Assembly (NCBI GenBank): GCA_963693305.1
Contig: OY855905.1
Location: 47,934,444-47,998,443, forward strand
Length of the DNA stretch: 64,000 bases
Direction of reading: 5' to 3'
Source: Meandrina meandrites
Lineage: Eukaryota; Cnidaria; Anthozoa; Scleractinia; Meandrinidae
The notes under the pieces: model-generated
Told to the model about the DNA's origin: nothing
Databases searched by the model: none
Seen by the model: only the letters and a program-made list of their open reading frames with translations
Shown here: positions 50,336-63,099 of the stretch, one piece after another
How the letters are laid out: every line of letters starts with the position of its first letter
Numbering within the stretch: the first letter of the stretch is position 1
Made by a program: the position numbers and the translations under genes

Positions 50336-51277
50336 TCAGTCCAGCAAAGTGAGCATCTTATGAGCCAATCTGCACCAGCCTGGGAATCCATCCTTCTGTC
50401 CAACGCCACTGATCCACTGCAGCATCCAAGGGGACACATAATGCACGGCGCGAGCAACACCCATGGCCCTGTGGGACCACTCATGAGAGAGCACATCAAA
50501 GTAACACGAGGTGTGCACATCGTTGACCAGAATGGTGCCACTGAGGGTCACTGGGGCGTAAACACCTTTCTCATAGACAGTGCTGATGCTCTGAACTGCA
50601 TCCGTCTCTACGCTGTGCTTTCCTCTCACGTACACAGTGTCTCCGACTTCCAGATCTCTGGCAGGAATGGCTGTTGCTTGACCCGTCTTCTCTACAAACA
50701 GCAGATGGTCTTCGGTGATCTTCAGGACGTTGTTCTTAATAGTGGTGATCTTGAGGAATTCTTGCATAACTTGTGGTTGACAGTGGATGAAAGTGATCAC
50801 TGGTTCCCATCGGATCTCGCTATTGGTGATAACCTGAACTTCTTCACCGTTTTGCAACGAGCTTATGCTTCTCTGTCGCCCGCGTTTGTCAACAAATATG
50901 GCTGACCCCGGAAAGCATCCACCACCATCGTTTCGGGTTGTCTGAGTCGTAGTGGAATTCGGATTATTTGAAATGTCGTTTACATGGTCTTGAGTTATGG
51001 CGCTTGTCACATCTCTTTCCCTCTTTTGGATGTCATCCAGTAATTTGTTTACTTCATCAAGTCGGGCATCGAGGATTTTTCGTGTATCTTTATCAAGATC
51101 CTCCTCTTTCAGTTGGATCTCAATTGTTTTCTTCTCATCCTCGAGCTCTCCTTTCTTTTTCTCTAATCCACTCTCCTGCAAGGCTTTCTTAATTCGTCTA
51201 TCAAGCGCTTTTTGGGATGGCTTAGTCAGTTCATGAATGAAGGGACCACCATTTTGTTCCACTGAATCATCAATCAC
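50336..51277 (-). CDS. Host gene 2, terminal exon: Hedgehog-type HINT domain
   Basis: The minus-strand exon begins VIDDSVEQNGG after a TTTTATGTAG acceptor (the first codon is GTG, not a start) and runs 313 codons to the stop. Residues about 20-95 form a charged coiled coil (GLEKKKGELEDEKK, LDARLDEVNKLLDDIQKRE). A Thr-rich linker follows, then the HINT domain: GGGCFPGSAIF (C121), FIHCQPQ, ITEDHLLFV (T..H kept), HTSCYFDV (second Cys kept) and the Hog-like tail. As in gene 1, His replaces the Hedgehog Asp that activates cholesterol. The last ~87 residues are almost identical to gene 1, even at silent sites, while the linker is unrelated in sequence. Intact frame. Confidence 0.85.
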   Translation of the reverse strand: MIDDSVEQNGGPFIHELTKPSQKALDRRIKKALQESGLEKKKGELEDEKKTIEIQLKEEDLDKDTRKILDARLDEVNKLLDDIQKRERDVTSAITQDHVNDISNNPNSTTTQTTRNDGGGCFPGSAIFVDKRGRQRSISSLQNGEEVQVITNSEIRWEPVITFIHCQPQVMQEFLKITTIKNNVLKITEDHLLFVEKTGQATAIPARDLEVGDTVYVRGKHSVETDAVQSISTVYEKGVYAPVTLSGTILVNDVHTSCYFDVLSHEWSHRAMGVARAVHYVSPWMLQWISGVGQKDGFPGWCRLAHKMLTLLD

Positions 51278-54200
51278 CTACATAAAAGCAAACGAATGTA
51301 AATTTCAACTTTTAAGTTTCAAATGATAACAATGCAATGTGCAACGTGGGGTTGTACTTTTGATGATTTGACCATAAATCCAAGGGCTCCCCCGTTGAGA
51401 TGGCATAAACATAAACAGAGGAGACCGTAAGGGGATCTGCAATTTCAGGTCGAAGCACGTCTTCTGAGAGTGGCATGGCAGAGCTGGTGCGTCTGCCCAG
51501 TAGTCACTGGGCTGGGGAGAAGGAATGGCCACGCGGCGGAGTGTTTCGGGATGTTAAAGGGGCTTTGCCACAGATCTTAACAGATTTTTTGAACCCCTAA
51601 AATATATATTTGTGTCGTAGAAAACCTTAAAATAATTTTTTAGGTTTCCATTTTTATCAACAATTGCTATATTAAAGCACTGAAACTGTTAAGAGGCATT
51701 CCGTGTAAAAACCGACCGGTCAAATTTCGGCGGAAAAAGAAATTCTTTTATTTCCTCTACAGAAGTTAAACATCATGTTCTTAACGCAAAAATCGTATTT
51801 GTTTGGCTTGGTTTGTTTTAATACTTGCGTTTGGCCACTTTTTCCGGGAACGTAGGGTAAGCTAATCCGTTGTTCGTAACACTGATTTTGGCCTGAAACT
51901 CAAGGCACCGTATGACAACATAGATTTCGCGCAGCAAGCTCATGTTTACACCGAAATTTATATCAGTAACCAAGTTTATTTTAAACGTAAATTCAACTTG
52001 CTTCATGTTCTTGAAAATTAGTTATGATTTTAACTTGTACATCTACCTATCGATGCCACGCGCACCATTGGCAAGGTGCCTCCACGAAAATTACGAATTG
52101 CTAATATTTTATGAGACCAAGGTATGGCCTACAAATAACTGAAATAAAATTTGTGGGCACTCGTCATATAAAGGTAGAAAAGATTGCAACAAGTACACAA
52201 AAATAGCAATTTCATTACTATTCGGTCATTTTGAAGGCTGTTTTCATGTATTTCATGTATTTAAAAATATTTGAACCTCGCCGTTGATTGAGAAATAGGC
52301 TATATAACAGTTCAGACATGACAGCTTTTATTAAGCTAACCTGAAATGTGTACAAAATCTTCCTGAGTCCAACACGTATACTGCAAAACTTCTTTGCAAA
52401 CCAATGGGGTCGCCAGGCAATACCCGGAACTACAACAACATTCTGACAACCAAAAGTCAAACTTATCCTCCCTCGGCCTCGTTGATATGTGAAGATTAAT
52501 GTACAGAAGCCTCACAGATTTTATTTTAGTCCGGCGGCTTAGCTCCCGAGTTGTGCAATTTTTGATACAAGCACCAAACTTTGCAGGATTAGAGCATCCA
52601 CATACTAATAAATTCTTGATATAGTGCCGACACCTATTTCCTATTTTCACCTAGTAAACAGCACATGAAGTTTTCAGCCGAGACCCCTCCCTGACGTAGT
52701 ACTTCATCTCTCGCTTTTATACATCTTTCATTGTAGATTTCATTTCAAAATACAGATATGAATGCTTTAAATTAGGCTTACAATTGTTATGTTTTTACCA
52801 TCTTTCTTATACCAATAATTTACTAGGAATTATTGCATGGAAAAAGATTTTTCGTTCCGCGCTCTCTGCCCCCTCGCGTCTTTCGTTCTGCGCTAGTGTC
52901 CAGGTCTCTCGCGATTCATTCCCCGATCGCAGCGTTCGCCGTTCGCAAACAGAAGAAAAATACGAAAATATAGAGGGCTGTGAACAGTGTAAATTACAGT
53001 ATTTAATTCTAAATTTTGTACGTGTAACTTGGTACCACTACCTGAAATAATAGTATTTGTCTATAAATCGGGACAAACAAACATTTCACGAAATTTCATT
53101 GATTTTAACTACGGTTTCCATGAAAACTGGCGTTTTTCGGACTTGGTACTATATCTGGAAAAACTTTTCTTGGTGACCACTTTCAGTATGCCAAATTTCA
53201 TGCTTGTGTCAAAAAGTGAACAATTCATCTAAAATTTCATTCCTTTAAGGAGTGCCAGATAGAGTAGTAGAGTAGTAACTTTATTTAAACACGGTAAAAT
53301 TCATCAGAAATAAATACAATACTAAAAACTAAAACAATACTAATTTATACTAACATAACTCTGCTTTACATGAATGCCGTGTACTATAAAAGGTAAAACG
53401 CTATTTTTGTGACTAAGAAAAATGATGTCGGCAACCAATTCGAAAACCATTGAGAGTTTGTGCTTGCCGCAAATCAGGTGGTAAGCTGTTCCAAAGCACC
53501 GCACCTTGGTAACTAAAACTGCTTTTTAGATAGTTTGTGCGGGGCAAAGGAACAGCGAGTTTGCCCACGGTGTCTCTCAGTTTGTATTGAGTTATATTAC
53601 TCCTATCAGTAAAGATAGATTGCAAATAGGTAGGTACAAGACCGTTAAGAGATTTGTACACCATTATTGCTTCTTGTATTTGCCTTTGAGATTCCAATCC
53701 CTTCCAGCCGAGCCGTTCAAAGAGAAGTCCGGCATTTGTGTCATAGCTGGAAAAGGTTAGAATACGTGCAGCGCGGTTTTGCAATCTTTGTAGTTTGTCA
53801 GAAAGGGTCTTATTACAGTGTCCCCAAACAACACTACAATAATCAAAATGAGGCTGTATTAAGGCACTGAAAACAGAATGCAGCGTGCTTTGAGGAACAA
53901 ATCGTCTACACCTCTTTAAAGCTCCGTGTTGACTTGGCATCATTGACGGCTGTTTCAGCTTTTATATTGCTGCGAGACCAGTAGTGCGATGACATTTGTC
54001 TTAACGAGCTTCTGAGCTCTTTTGTGTAATGTGGGTAAAAAAATTACAAAAAAATTCCAATTACATTACATGCTCAAAGCCAAAGGCCTGGGCGAATTTC
54101 CGATATTCAAGAGACACGAACTGGGGACCGTTGTCTGTTGAAATTATGATAACAATCAGCATAAAAAAAATGCACGAATAACAAGTCCAAAGTTTTTGTT

Positions 54201-54749
54201 GCTTTTCGCGTGATTTTCAATACATATTGTTATTATTATAATTTCAACACGTGAGGTATTTTTGAGCCTTTGACGTCACTTTATCCCATTCGCAGCCAAC
54301 CCTTGGAATAAGGTTAATTATATAATGGCGGCTGTAAATACTCGGAAATAAGTGTTAAAATAAAATGACTTCTGATGTTTGTAATGGATTAAAATTTGGC
54401 AAGATGAGTAAGGAGGTCTCATAGTGCAAAAAAAAAAAAAATCAAAATCAAAAATTTGATAACAGGGGCATTTTAATTACCGAAGAGACTCCACATAATG
54501 CATAATGCACCTGATGTTTTCTTTTCCCTGTAACCGCTTTTAAATTTGTTATTGTTGCATGTTTCTCCTTCCTCTCTGATATAAACCACCGCCTTCCGGG
54601 CTATATCCCCACTCATAAAAACCGAGGTCGTACAAGACCAGGGGTCAGAAATATTCATTGAATCATGTAATTTGCGTTATACTCTATGTCAAAAGGCTTT
54701 CCATATATCGCGATGGTGGTAAATCTAAATAAAAAAGAACAGATCATAC
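51278..54749 (-). other. Host gene 2 intron between GTPase and HINT exons
   Basis: A 3.47-kb intron, phase 0 on both sides as in gene 1. It contains a LINE 3' fragment (53262-53943); the rest is AT-rich with no other recognised element. Confidence 0.55.
53262..53943 (-). pseudogene. LINE (CR1/jockey-like) reverse-transcriptase 3' fragment
   Basis: About 176 codons on the minus strand: HFDYCSVVWGHCNKTLSDKL, then LQNRAARILT, then AVLWNSLPPDLRQAQTL. These are the classic 'Y...vWg.....l..LQ.RaaR.i' and 'a..WNsLP..lr.....' phrases at the C-terminus of CR1/jockey/RTEX-type LINE polyproteins. The ORF stop is at 53413 and the 3' UTR ends at about 53262 with AATAAAGTTACTACTCTACT, a polyadenylation-like end with a short repeat tail. 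It is 5' truncated and intronic, in the same orientation as host gene 2. Confidence 0.82.
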
Positions 54750-55391
54750 CTGGATAAACTTAGAGAGTTGCTCCTTGCAAGCATCAGGCTGTTCATCCTC
54801 CTCCAGTGAGTTGTCAAAGAGAACTACGTTATTCTCTCCTATTCGTTGAACAAAATCCTGGACCCAAGATGGCAGCGTTCCTATCCATCTTTTCACCCAC
54901 TCATCCAAGGACACTTTATTCTTCTTTGCCATTCGCTTAGCCTGGTCAGCGTACGAAAGAATGAGGAACATGTGCGTCTCAGCTTCCTTGCCCAGAAAAG
55001 ATTGGAGTAGCTGTAACGCTTGGGCATCCTCCGGCGTAAATCTGCAGCCATACTTCACTACAAGAGCAATTGCGTCAAACCCATTTGGAGCCATTCCGAA
55101 AATTTTGGCCACTTCAGTTAAAATTTTCTCTTGATCTTCCTTATAACGCGGAAGCCATGCTCGCAGTCCCCTCATCTTCCGAACAATGGATGTATCAATG
55201 ACACCTGGTGTGTCTATCACATTGATCTGTCTCTCTTCTATCCTGCTTGCATATTTGCATTCCTTCGTCACAGACTGCGCGTCATCTTTTTCGTCAAAGA
55301 CATCACTGCCGACTATGCTGTTTCCAGTGGAGCTTTTCCCATTTCCCGTTTTGCCGAGAAGAACAACTGTGAGTGGTTTTCCTTCAGGAAG
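54750..55391 (-). CDS. Host gene 2, AIG1/GIMAP-type GTPase exon
   Basis: A 642-bp exon (214 codons), phase 0, after a TTTTCTTAAAG acceptor and ending CAG before GTATGA. P-loop GKTGNGKS at residues 13-20, DTPG at 60-63, the AIG1 box LVVKYGCRFTPEDAQAL and a G4-like LSYADQA. Later come LDEWVKRWIGTLPSWVQDFV and VVLFDN. The P-loop is before the first ATG of the frame, so the protein must start in an upstream exon. Relative to gene 1 it has ~20 more residues after DTPG (RKMRGLRAWLPRYKEDQEK region), the usual switch II length. Its N-terminal exons should lie above 55391, but none is recognised before the window end. Confidence 0.86.
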
Positions 55392-58121
55392 CTTTAAGAA
55401 AAGAAAAAGGATGCACGATGGCTGAGTTCACTATAATAGTCCGGGAGCTAGAGGCTAAAAATGGCGTTTCACACAACCCAGAGAACTGAAAAGGTTTGAA
55501 CATGGAATTTAGCCTCCTCTTTCACGCTAGGTAGTCGGGGTTTCAAATTGTAGTATACGTTTTGAGTTATAGCTATGTTTTTGTCAGTCTGTACAGGTCA
55601 AACAGAGTGTAGCATGAGAACGAGGCTGAAATTGCCACTTAAGCAGTTATTCATAGAAACTCATTCAATTAGAAAACAAATCTTATTTTGATAGCTCATA
55701 AGACTCTATGAAAGTTAATATTTTTGAAAAGCACCACCGCTTGTAAAGAAACCACGTGATATTTTCCTCCTTTTACGTGACGTGTCACAGGAACTGAAAC
55801 ACTTCGCTCATGATTATCAACAAACCGTTTCCTTTTTTAATTTGCTCATTCTACACTGAAAAGGGACAATTATTTTTAAGTTCAACACTTGCTGAAACAA
55901 AAATCTTGGTCAAAGCCTTTTTAGTGCCTTTTTACTGGAGCCTCGCATTCATGCCAAAACAAACTGAATGACTGACTGAGAGTTTGTTATAACTTTTCCT
56001 CTATTTAGTAAGTTATATACGGACAAGAAGACGTCAAGAATATTATAAATACTAAGTAACAAGGTATGGTACAGGTAGATCTTGACAATTAACCTAAAGA
56101 AAATTCTCATTTTGCCCAAAGTGGGCGCGCAAAGTGGTATCGGGAGTTTTATGCAGAATGCCCGCAATTGGATATCGGGATGGATGTGGGATAAATGTCT
56201 GTACGGTGATTGGTCAATGATGACGTAAGATGAACGAATTTCTGCATGGTGATTTAGTGATGATGACAACCCGTCAGCGTAAGCACGTGCGCACGCGAAA
56301 ACGTTGATTAATTCTCAAGGTTTTCAGGTAAAGAAAAATTGACGATTAATTTGTGCGCTCTTTATTTCGCAATGTTTCGAAGACGAGATACAGAGTTTAT
56401 TTGTCCAAGAAACATTACGAACATATCTACAAATGTGCCCGCGATTAACGATAAGCAAGACTCAGTCCAAAACCGCGATTTGCCAAATACTGTACAAACT
56501 ACTTGACCGAATAAAAGACTCGATCAGCCTTTCGGCATTTAAATGAAATTTGTAACTGAGACATGGTAAGAAGAAAAGAGAATTCAAAAGAGTTCTTAAC
56601 AGAGGTAAAAAAAATCTTTCGGCATCCTTTCGACCTCAGCTGTCAACTGGTCAAGTTGGTCATTCTTGCTTTGGCTCCCAGCCCCAATATATTGAAACAA
56701 AAATCTGAAAACAGTTGGGCTCAAGTGATAGTAAAAACGTTTGGCCATTGCTTAAGTTTATCCCTGAGGTCACTCATTACAGCAAAATACAGCTAAATGA
56801 TCTTTGCAGTCGTGTCCTTGTAATTAAATTTACGTGAACATTAATCTTTCAGAATTTTTGCATAATTTCGCTTTGTTTTGCTTATCTACTTGACTTCAAC
56901 AATTCATCCAAAAGTGTCAGAAAAGGCCAGAAACCATGTGATTTCTCGTCAGCACAACACGAGAAAAATTTACAAAACACGCGCCACCAGCAAGTGTTTT
57001 CTTCTGAATTATCGCCAAAAATGTCCAAAACAGAAAACAGATTTTCAATCAATTTTGCAAATAGAAGAGCCAAGATATCAACCAAAAGAATTGACTATAG
57101 TAACGGATGCGCCGAAAAAAAAAATAACAGCGGGGCAGCTGTAGTGTCAACTATCCTCTAGTTATTCATGCTTTATTTCTTTTACAACACGACAACATTG
57201 ACAACAATAAAATGGGGAGAGGGTGGGTGGGGAGAGGTTGAAAAAAAGGGCTGTTGTTCCTTATTTAGTGGACATGCGCCAAGTGTCTCAACAGTTTTGT
57301 CCATGATTGAAGCGGGTGTGGCAATACATTTTCTTGTAAACATCCATGCACAAACAGACATTTCTTTGAAAATAGATTTCATAAAAAAATATGGCATTTA
57401 ATATTTTTAAGTTTATTCAGAATCGACTGAGCTCAAAAATGAAACATATCAAATTGTTCAAGGATTGAAAGAAGACATGGATTCATCCACATTTTCAAGA
57501 GATAAGACCTCCTTTCTGGCTATATGCAGAATAATTTAGAGCCAAAGTCGGTCGCTAGGCCGGCATTTTGAGACGCCATATTGAATTTATTCTGTGACAT
57601 GACGCGAAGACGAACCAAGGTCGTTTTGTGGTTCATTTTACCGTTGTAAAGCTTTCCTTCATAATGGAAGACGCAAGTTTTGGTCCGCTGTACTTTCCCT
57701 GTGAAATTAACTGCACTGTATTCTGTAAAAGAGGCAAAATGGCCATCATTATATCGGACGAACGTGATTTACGAAGTGGCATTGTGTTACACTATCAATC
57801 ATTGCGAAATATCAACTATAAGCCAAAATCAGTCGCTCAAAGCAATTCACGCAGCTTGAATTAAAAGCAGATGGCAAAAATAAACTCAACTCAGGTCCTT
57901 TGTGTGGTCTCTTGGTCTTTTGACTCCATTTAATTGCTACATTGGTGGTTTTCACTGTCACGCAATAAAAAAATCAAATTGAAACCATTCAACAACAGAA
58001 GCTATGAGCTTCAGATATTATAGAAGATAGATAGATAAACAATCTGTCCAAGTCTCAGGTCTGTGCGGTGCACCGTTTGCGAGTTATTTGCCGAAACTTT
58101 CCGCGCAAATTTATAAAGCTC
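55392..58121. other. Gene-free stretch upstream of host gene 2 GTPase exon
   Basis: I looked on the minus strand for SNTX-like exons matching those of gene 1 and found none. Short plus-strand ORFs at 56563, 56878 and 57628 have no recognisable homology. Confidence 0.35.
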
Positions 58122-58336
58122 AGTATGGAGACGCCATATTTGTGTCCTTCCGGAGAGGCAGGGACAAAAGTCGGACCGGATCAACTCGGATCGCTGATTT
58201 GAATAAGAATAGCACCTATTCAAGAACGAGGAAATGCACAATAGTGCTATTCTTATTCAAATCAGCGATCCGAGTTGATCCGGTCCGACTTTTGTCCCTG
58301 CCTCTTCCGGAGGGGCACAAATATGGCCGCCGTGAT
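58122..58336. mobile_element. Imperfect palindrome, about 215 bp (MITE-like)
   Basis: Left arm 58122-58213 pairs with right arm 58242-58336. The core GTCGGACCGGATCAACTCGG, then ATCGCTGATTTGAATAAGAA is exactly inverted. Loop of about 28 nt. GCCATATTTGTG / CACAAATATGGC at the outer part. Confidence 0.85.
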
Positions 58337-59132
58337 GTCAGAGAAACCATCCGGATCTTAATTTTACTATTAATGGCTACTACTTTTGGCACATGATCTA
58401 TTATACTTTTACAAAAACAGCACTTAGTACATTGGGAATGTTCGATCTGCAAAAATTGCAAGGAAAGGCCTTTATTGAATCAAAACAGCTTTGTCACGGC
58501 ACTCGGCTTGATATCACATACGGCGGAGAACTCGAATATTCAAAATGCTCTGTGTTTAGTTCATCTTACATCTAGTGACATCGAAAGTTTGGCAGGTCTA
58601 TTGAATTTTGATTTCAGAATTTTATGACGTAACATGAAAACCAAGAATTGAGGTTTATTTCGTTTCTGCAACTCGTGACAAAACATTTACACAACACCGC
58701 GAGAATTTGTCACCCAGCAACCCCCCAGCATGCCATTCTTCACGGGATACGTGCGCAGTAGCTCAGTACGCCTATTATCCGCTGTGCCCATTAGCCGAGG
58801 TATCAATTTCACATAGTTGCTATGCATAACGTAATTGTTTACGCCGCCATTTTGACCTTCGACAATGGACGGGTGCGATCGTAGATTTTCGGCATCCTTC
58901 GCGCTATAATCGGCTCTTTGTTGCCACAAACATTTCGAACAGCGGTTTTCTGAGAAGATTTCAAAATGGCGCTCGATAAACACGTTCTTGTGATGCGATA
59001 TCGGCGATAAACTACCACAATTTAAGGACCTACAAAGACCGCACTCAAAAGTATTTTATGAATAAAGAGGTAGATTTATCGTATCTGGATGAAATTTGCG
59101 TGGTTTATTGTTATGATATGAAAAAAACTTTT
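58337..59132. other. Gene-free stretch
   Basis: A 98-codon minus-strand frame at 58687-58983 has no recognisable motif. Nothing else seen. Confidence 0.35.
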
Positions 59133-59259
59133 CACGGGAGCCCCGATCAAAGAGAGCATTTTACGCGATATTACAGCCGCTTCAATTGATGACATGTGTA
59201 TTTTCATACAATAGGTGTTATCTCAAGAATGAGGCGGCCATTCCATCGGGGCTCCCGTG
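59133..59259. mobile_element. MITE with CACGGGAGCCCCGAT ends, 127 bp
   Basis: CACGGGAGCCCCGAT at 59133-59147 and ATCGGGGCTCCCGTG at 59245-59259 are exact inverted ends around a non-coding core. Confidence 0.82.
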
Positions 59260-59298
59260 AGTTATTTTCTTTTTTGTAGAGGTTTAAGCTTATGCTGT

Positions 59299-59951
59299 TT
59301 AAGGTGATTCCACTGAAAAAGAAGGAGTAATCAAAATTTTCTAAGACTTGGTCCAGTTCATAATTATGTTATGAGCATTGTAAAAATGCAATAAAATATG
59401 GGGGTCACAGTGCACGTTTTTGTGCAACCTGGACAGCTATTATGGTAAATATATGACCCTCGAGGTTTATATTAGGAATCCTAGTAATCCGAAAAGGGAG
59501 CTATCATTTCTAGAAAAAAATCATTTCTTGCATTAAAATATCGAAGCAGTTATACAAAATAGACTTTAATCTTACATAACAAAATATTTTAATTAAACTG
59601 GAATTAAGATTATAAAAGAAATTAGAGATTTTGCTGCGTGCGCACGTAAGCAGCACTACCAAAATACGTGCTTTTTAAAGCATTCAAATAAAAATATCTC
59701 AAAATAGAATAATCAACTTTTCTTTAAATCGCAATATATTGTAGTCAACCGTATGTCATTTAAGTTAATGCCTTAAAAAATGGGGGTCACCGTGCTCGTT
59801 TAGAAGAAAAATAACCATTAATTTCCCTGCTAAGCTTAATCTGAAGGAAATGCCTTAATGTTGTGTGCGCGAGCGCTCGTGCGCGCGCTAAATGACGCGA
59901 AAAATCGTGCGCAGCAAGGATGCGCAATGCAATTCAGTGGAATCACCTTAA
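59299..59951. mobile_element. TTAA-flanked non-autonomous transposon, 653 bp
   Basis: TTAA-GGTGATTCCACTGAA at the left and TTCAGTGGAATCACC-TTAA at the right. TTAA at both sides is the target duplication of piggyBac-type elements. No transposase. The interior carries GGGGGTCAC-type repeats and CGTGCGC-rich stretches. Confidence 0.78.
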
Positions 59952-61114
59952 TTCAATCTACCTCCAAAGACGAAGCCGTAAAATGACCAATTATTATTTC
60001 TGAGCCCACAATTCAAATGGGATTTGTCACGTGAGGTGTGAAAATTGTCACCTCGAAAACACGTTTTTTTGGAAACTCAACTCAAGATGTCTTAGCCTAT
60101 TATGTTTTGAATCAGCCTGTCTTTTACAATTTGAGTAATTTCATTCCAAAATGGACCAGTTAAAGTCAGTTCTACTACCTTAACCCTCGCAAGTTTTTAA
60201 AAGGGACGGATATAAGAGTATAAGCACCAACCCTCGAGATTTTTACGCAATCTTGAGAAGTGGATTTACTTTGTGAAGCAAAAACGTTTACATTTCTCCC
60301 TCGTAAATGTTTTAATTTGTCGAGTGTTTGTCCAAAACCGGGTTGGCCAAACAAATCTTTTTCTTCAAAGCAAGCCGAGGGCTACCTACCGAAAGGAAAA
60401 TAATTTTCACGTGTCTTATCAGAAAAGGAAGCTATACGGGGGATCTGTCAATACCCCCCAACCCTTCCACAACTCCAAGAAGCCAAGGAGGCTTCTTGTT
60501 GTTGCCACTTTAGTCATGTAAACCTTGCCTTTCGCTCGGATTCATGTTTCTCTCATGTTTTTTTTAATGCTAAGCTTTAATCGGTTTCAAAGACCGTTGT
60601 TTTAAATCTACTGGAAGAAAAAACAAACAAAGTATGAAGACACTTACCTTAATTGTAGAGATTGGTGTCGCTGGTACCTGAAAAAGGTGAATTCGAAGTT
60701 AAAAAGTAACTCACCACTTCCGGCATCGGGCATTTTGACGGCAGAATTTGCGCAGAATTCGGGAAAATCAGTAACACAAAAGATATGAGTTAAATAAAAA
60801 TAAAAACTCACAACTAAACGAAAATTCTCTGTCATTCGCATCACACACCGCATAGCATGGTTGTTGCTACCGTTCAGATTTAGACACTACATATAGTCGT
60901 CCTGCAGTTTGCTTGCGGTTAGCATTTATTTTTGGTTTGGTGACTTTATGTTGGCGGCCATGTTGACGTACCGTGGAGTACCTGCCAGCTAAATGCCCTT
61001 ACAAAGGCTCTCACATGCACAGAAAACAATCCCAGCAGTATTACATAAAAACTCCCACATTGTCGTATACTGTACTTTTACTATACACGAGTATATCTAC
61101 ACTTAGCCGAACCG
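59952..61114. other. Gene-free stretch
   Basis: No recognisable coding sequence; short ORFs only. Confidence 0.35.
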
Positions 61115-61276
61115 GGCCAATTCCGATATATTAAAATTCTAACTTGGCTCCGAGGCTTGGAGGAATAAAACAAATGATATCACATCGAAGTTGAGGGATG
61201 AATCAATCATTTCTCTTGTTTTATTTCCTCAAGCCTTGGAGCCAAGTAAGAATTTTCATATATATCGGAACTGGCC
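61115..61276. mobile_element. Palindromic MITE-like element, 162 bp
   Basis: GGCCAATTCCGATATATTAA pairs with CATATATATCGGAACTGGCC. The inner TTGGCTCCGAGGCTTGGAGG pairs with CCTCAAGCCTTGGAGCCAA. Non-coding. Confidence 0.8.
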
Positions 61277-62838
61277 TATTCGAGCAGAATTTTGTGGTCC
61301 AAGCAGAACTTTGAGCAGGAAAAGCGATTTTCACTAGCATTCAGTCGCAGGCTGAATATTCCAATTTACGAGCACAATTTTTCGAAGCCTAGCGTGGGAA
61401 CAATTACTTCTCGTTGGCTAGCGAGGTTCTCGTCGGTAACGAAGTCACATTAACTGATGATTATTGTAACCTTTTAATTTCTACAGCAAGCTAGCTGAGC
61501 ATTCCCTTCTCTTGTAAGCAAAACCTCGAATGCCACCAAGTTAGGTATTTTCAAATATAACTTAGCTTAATATTTTGAATCAACCGATTTAGTCGCTCGT
61601 ACGTCACACAAATGATGAGGGCTAACTAAAGGGGGTCCTTCTTAACTTGTTGTAATGAAGGTTTCTAACCGTCATATTTTGGAAACCAGACCTTCTATGA
61701 ATATGCTTTTTGCACAACTTTGTATCATGGAAGAGTCCTTCAAGAGTTTCAAATCAGTGCCATATTTGACAAGTCACGTGACCAGAATAAAAAAAAAACC
61801 ACCCTTGAGCATATAGATCTGAAAATTAAAATCTTTGCCAATAGATAAGGAACGTCCACATGCTACGCGTGGTTCTTATGAAATTCGCATTATTATAAAA
61901 TTAATGACATAGTAAATGCCCGTATTTCCAATTGGGCAACTATTACAAGTCATAAAATCTTTAATGGCGGCGCGTGGGAAACTTAAAAGCCATAAGTAAA
62001 AATTGTAAAAAGGTATTTGAGTGCCAAAAAGTTGTTTAAATACCAGACGTTTCGGGCTTCGCCCTTCATCAGTGGTAATAATAACGTTGTCTTGAACAAC
62101 ACGACAGAACTAATGTTTAAAAGTAACGTTCAAAGCCCAGCGTGCGCAGAGACGCGCGCGCAGTCTAAATGAATGTAAAGTTGATGTTCATCATCATTTT
62201 TAAGCGATGACGTCATCGCTTAATGTCGTCGTGCAAGTGGACGGGATCTGTTGCGTGCGATCGACCGATCTGTAGAACCGAATAGGACTGGGAACTAACT
62301 ACAGAAATAAACGTCAGTGTCAGTAGAAAAGAAATCAAGTTTAACTCCACAAGAAATCGCCGCGTAGAACTCAAAACAAAATACTCTCGGGCAGTTAGAA
62401 AGGACTAATTCAAAGTATAAATGAAAGAAACAAATTATATTTGATAAGTTCTATTAGATTTAGTAAACAGAAATCTTAACATTCTTTTAAAGAAAAGGGC
62501 CGGTGTAAACAATTTCAAGACGAAAAACACATCCATGAAGTCCATTCGAGTCGCCATAGATCGCTTTCTTCGCTCGCCACCAAACAACAAGCCTTGTTCC
62601 TGAACTTTGAACGCTATTTAAACACTTGAAAGCTTCCGAAGCCGTCTTTTTTCCTTGCATTTGAACGGTTGAATATTTCAAGGTTGATTTTCGTTAACAG
62701 TTGACCACAGTTTGTCGTTTGTGTAGCTGCCAAATTTCATTCAGCTCATTCAGTGATGTAATAATCAGGTGATCACGGCCCGCGTATGACCGGAAGTTGT
62801 ATGCTCTTTTGACCGCTTTGTAAAGTTGTTGAAATTGT
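61277..62838. other. Gene-free stretch
   Basis: Contains AGACGTTTCGGGCTTCGCCC then TTCATCAGTGGT at about 62047-62078, a phrase that I associate with dispersed cnidarian retroelement ends. No body recognised. Confidence 0.35.
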
Positions 62839-62952
62839 TTTTTTTTTTTTTTTTTTTTTACAACAACAACAAAACTTTATTTACTTAATAATATTATTTA
62901 CAATATTTTCACCTCCCGCAATTAGCCAAGCTATTCGAGGCGGGAGGTGAAG
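62839..62952 (-). mobile_element. Probable retroelement 3' end with poly(A) tail on the minus strand
   Basis: A ~22-T run followed by ACAACAACAACAAAACTTTA then TTTAC. On the minus strand this reads AATAAAG...GTTGTTGTTGT then A22, a polyadenylated 3' end. CACCTCCCGC / GCGGGAGGTG (about 62911-62950) forms a hairpin next to it. Confidence 0.5.
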
Positions 62953-63099
62953 AAGAAAATGAAGAAGAAATAAAAATAGTTGAAATAAAAAGAAGAAATA
63001 AACGTCAGTGAAGAAGAAGAAGAAATAAAAATAGTTGAAATAAAAATTGGCGGCAAAAACCCGGTTTTAGAATTTACTAAAATTTACTATTTCGACCTT

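Noticed and set aside
50318..50905. 195-aa plus-strand ORF opposite the gene 2 HINT exon
   Set aside because: Shadow of the minus-strand HINT coding sequence; the same antisense shadow appears opposite gene 1.
58687..58983. 98-aa minus-strand ORF as a missing 5' exon of gene 2
   Set aside because: No similarity to the SNTX-like exons of gene 1 and no matching-phase splice donor was evident.
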